This document shows positions 6,853-7,451 of a stretch of DNA of 7,451 nt, one piece after another; within the stretch, counting starts at the first letter, position 1; each line of letters starts with the position of its first letter. A model generated the notes under the pieces. It was given only the letters and a program-made list of their open reading frames with translations. It was not told where the DNA came from and did no database searches. Source of the stretch: Planctomycetota bacterium (GTDB taxonomy: Bacteria > Planctomycetota > Phycisphaerae > Sedimentisphaerales > Anaerobacaceae); the NCBI GenBank assembly GCA_020344865.1, contig CP070830.1, positions 819,303-826,753 of the forward strand. The letters are read 5' to 3'. Position numbers and translations under genes: made by a program.

Positions 6853-7221
6853 AAAAAACCGCAACTTTACCCCCTGAGATGACGCCAGCTTGCCACGCCC
6901 CCCCTTGTTGATTATAGAAAGCTTTTTCGGCTCTCCTGTGAGCCGCTGCCTCTTAGACTGCACACCGCATCTCGTCTGTTCAACACGTATTAAATCATAT
7001 CGCCCGCCCCTATGTAAACGCCATTTTACGTAAACTTCTAACCATTTTGCGACACATGCCCCCATTTATGCATCTTTAAGACGTTAGATTACTCTCGCTC
7101 CCCCTTTACTTGGACTCCACCGCAATCTGACGGGGTCTATCTAACCCGCACCACCTGCCTGCCCCCCGGCATTTGTCGTCAATAAAAAACCCAAAATCTC
7201 CACCTCAATTATCACTCATCA
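6853..7221. other. Intergenic gap of 369 bases with no recognisable gene
   Basis: Between the miaB stop and the stop of the right-edge gene I find no frame with a good start, ribosome site and protein-like composition on either strand. The plus strand is rich in C runs and in short AT-rich patches. The only structures seen are an inverted repeat at 6928-6945, a small GTAAA/TTTAC inverted pair around 7014-7029, and the tandem repeat that begins at 7208. Neither flanking gene has a hairpin followed by a T tract here. Confidence 0.6.
6928..6945. repeat. Inverted repeat, 6-base arms and 6-base loop
   Basis: CGGCTC (6928-6933) pairs perfectly with GAGCCG (6940-6945) around TCCTGT. It lies 76 bases after miaB. 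No T run follows on the plus strand. On the minus strand the arm is followed by A residues. It is therefore not a standard intrinsic terminator, although it could still fold in an RNA 3' end. Confidence 0.5.
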
Positions 7222-7235
7222 CTAATCATTTATCA
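7208..7235 (-). repeat. Four-copy 7-base tandem repeat across a stop codon
   Basis: Read on the minus strand the units are TGATAAA, TGATTAG, TGATGAG and TGATAAT, consensus TGATNAN, followed by a decayed TGAGGTG. The TAG stop of the right-edge gene (7224-7222) is part of the second unit. Because seven is not a multiple of three, the repeated TGA and the TAA/TAG triplets fall in all three frames, so nothing can be translated through it. Confidence 0.75.
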
Positions 7236-7451
7236 ATCGATGCATGCTCCTCTTCCGTCTTACGTCTATTGTCTTGGTTCTGATACGCTCACGATGCCGC
7301 CACCTATACCCGTCCGGCACCAAAACCTCCGCACTCGCCTCCGTCGCGTTCCCCGAATCGTCCACCGCCTCATAAGTTATCGTATAAACCCTCCCGGCCC
7401 CGCTTCCCGTCCGCTCCGCCCTAAGATATATAGACCCGTCGTCCCCTATCA
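7222..7451 (-). CDS. C-terminal end of a probably secreted multi-domain protein (cut by right edge)
   Basis: Seventy-five codons are open from the right edge to a TAG at 7224-7222; the start is outside the window. The visible sequence begins IGDDGSIYLRAERTGSGAG and continues VYTITYEAVDDSGNAT, then EASAEVLVPDG. This is the pattern of an Ig-like or HYR-type beta domain that often sits at the end of large exported surface proteins in Planctomycetota and other environmental bacteria, based on memory of the pattern. After VPDG, where such proteins usually stop, there is a strongly basic tail of about 28 residues (YRWRHRERIRTKTIDVRRKR and on). Third codon positions favour G (GCG, ACG, GGG), unlike the C-ending codons of miaB. 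The role of the whole protein cannot be told from this end. Confidence 0.75.
   Translation of the reverse strand, partial: IGDDGSIYLRAERTGSGAGRVYTITYEAVDDSGNATEASAEVLVPDGYRWRHRERIRTKTIDVRRKRSMHRLIND

Noticed and set aside
6928..6945. Intrinsic terminator for miaB
   Set aside because: The stem is short (six pairs) and no T run follows it on the plus strand; on the minus strand it is followed by A residues.
6403..7065. Minus-strand open frame of 220 codons
   Set aside because: Two thirds of it lies antisense to the conserved radical-SAM and TRAM parts of miaB. The rest lacks protein-like conservation and a clear ribosome site.

Overview
The window looks like bacterial chromosome of ordinary housekeeping and accessory character. 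I see no mobile element, CRISPR array, rRNA or tRNA. It holds six genes: four complete and two cut by the window edges. The best guess for the source is an anaerobic or facultative member of the Planctomycetota (Phycisphaerae / Sedimentisphaerales type). This is inference from the mix of genes: a PurF-like protein without its catalytic Cys, a DUF1846 protein, and a secreted protein with an Ig-like C-terminal repeat. It is not proven by any marker gene. Promoters are readable as ordinary sigma-70 type -35/-10 pairs.

Layout from left to right. (1) 1-276, minus: N-terminal part of a membrane protein, running off the left edge. (2) 401-1963, minus: an alanine/glycine:cation symporter (AGCS family), with a sigma-70-like promoter just upstream at 2036-2065. 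(3) 2248-3753, plus: a PurF-like protein divergent from the symporter, with a near-consensus promoter (2179-2206) and a strong Shine-Dalgarno. (4) 3789-5306, minus: a DUF1846 / UPF0371 protein, convergent with gene 3 across only 35 bases. (5) 5461-6852, plus: MiaB, the tRNA methylthiotransferase, divergent from gene 4 with back-to-back promoters; its leader seems to be very short or absent. (6) 6853-7221: a 369-base gap with no recognisable gene. (7) 7222-7451, minus: the last 75 residues of a probably secreted multi-domain protein entering from the right edge. Its stop codon lies inside a four-copy 7-base tandem repeat.

The genes do not form one pathway or operon; they are arranged as divergent and convergent single units. 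The most notable gene is the PurF-like one. Its phosphoribosyltransferase loop and all four iron-sulfur cysteines are kept, but residue 2, the glutaminase nucleophile Cys in true PurF, is Ser, and the other glutamine-site motifs are eroded. I recall similar 'MGG/MSG' PurF relatives in Bacteroidetes and Clostridia, so it is probably a little-studied existing family rather than a new one. The DUF1846 protein has a clear glycine-rich GPGPGSGK loop but no established function. I did not find a clear, wholly new system in this window.
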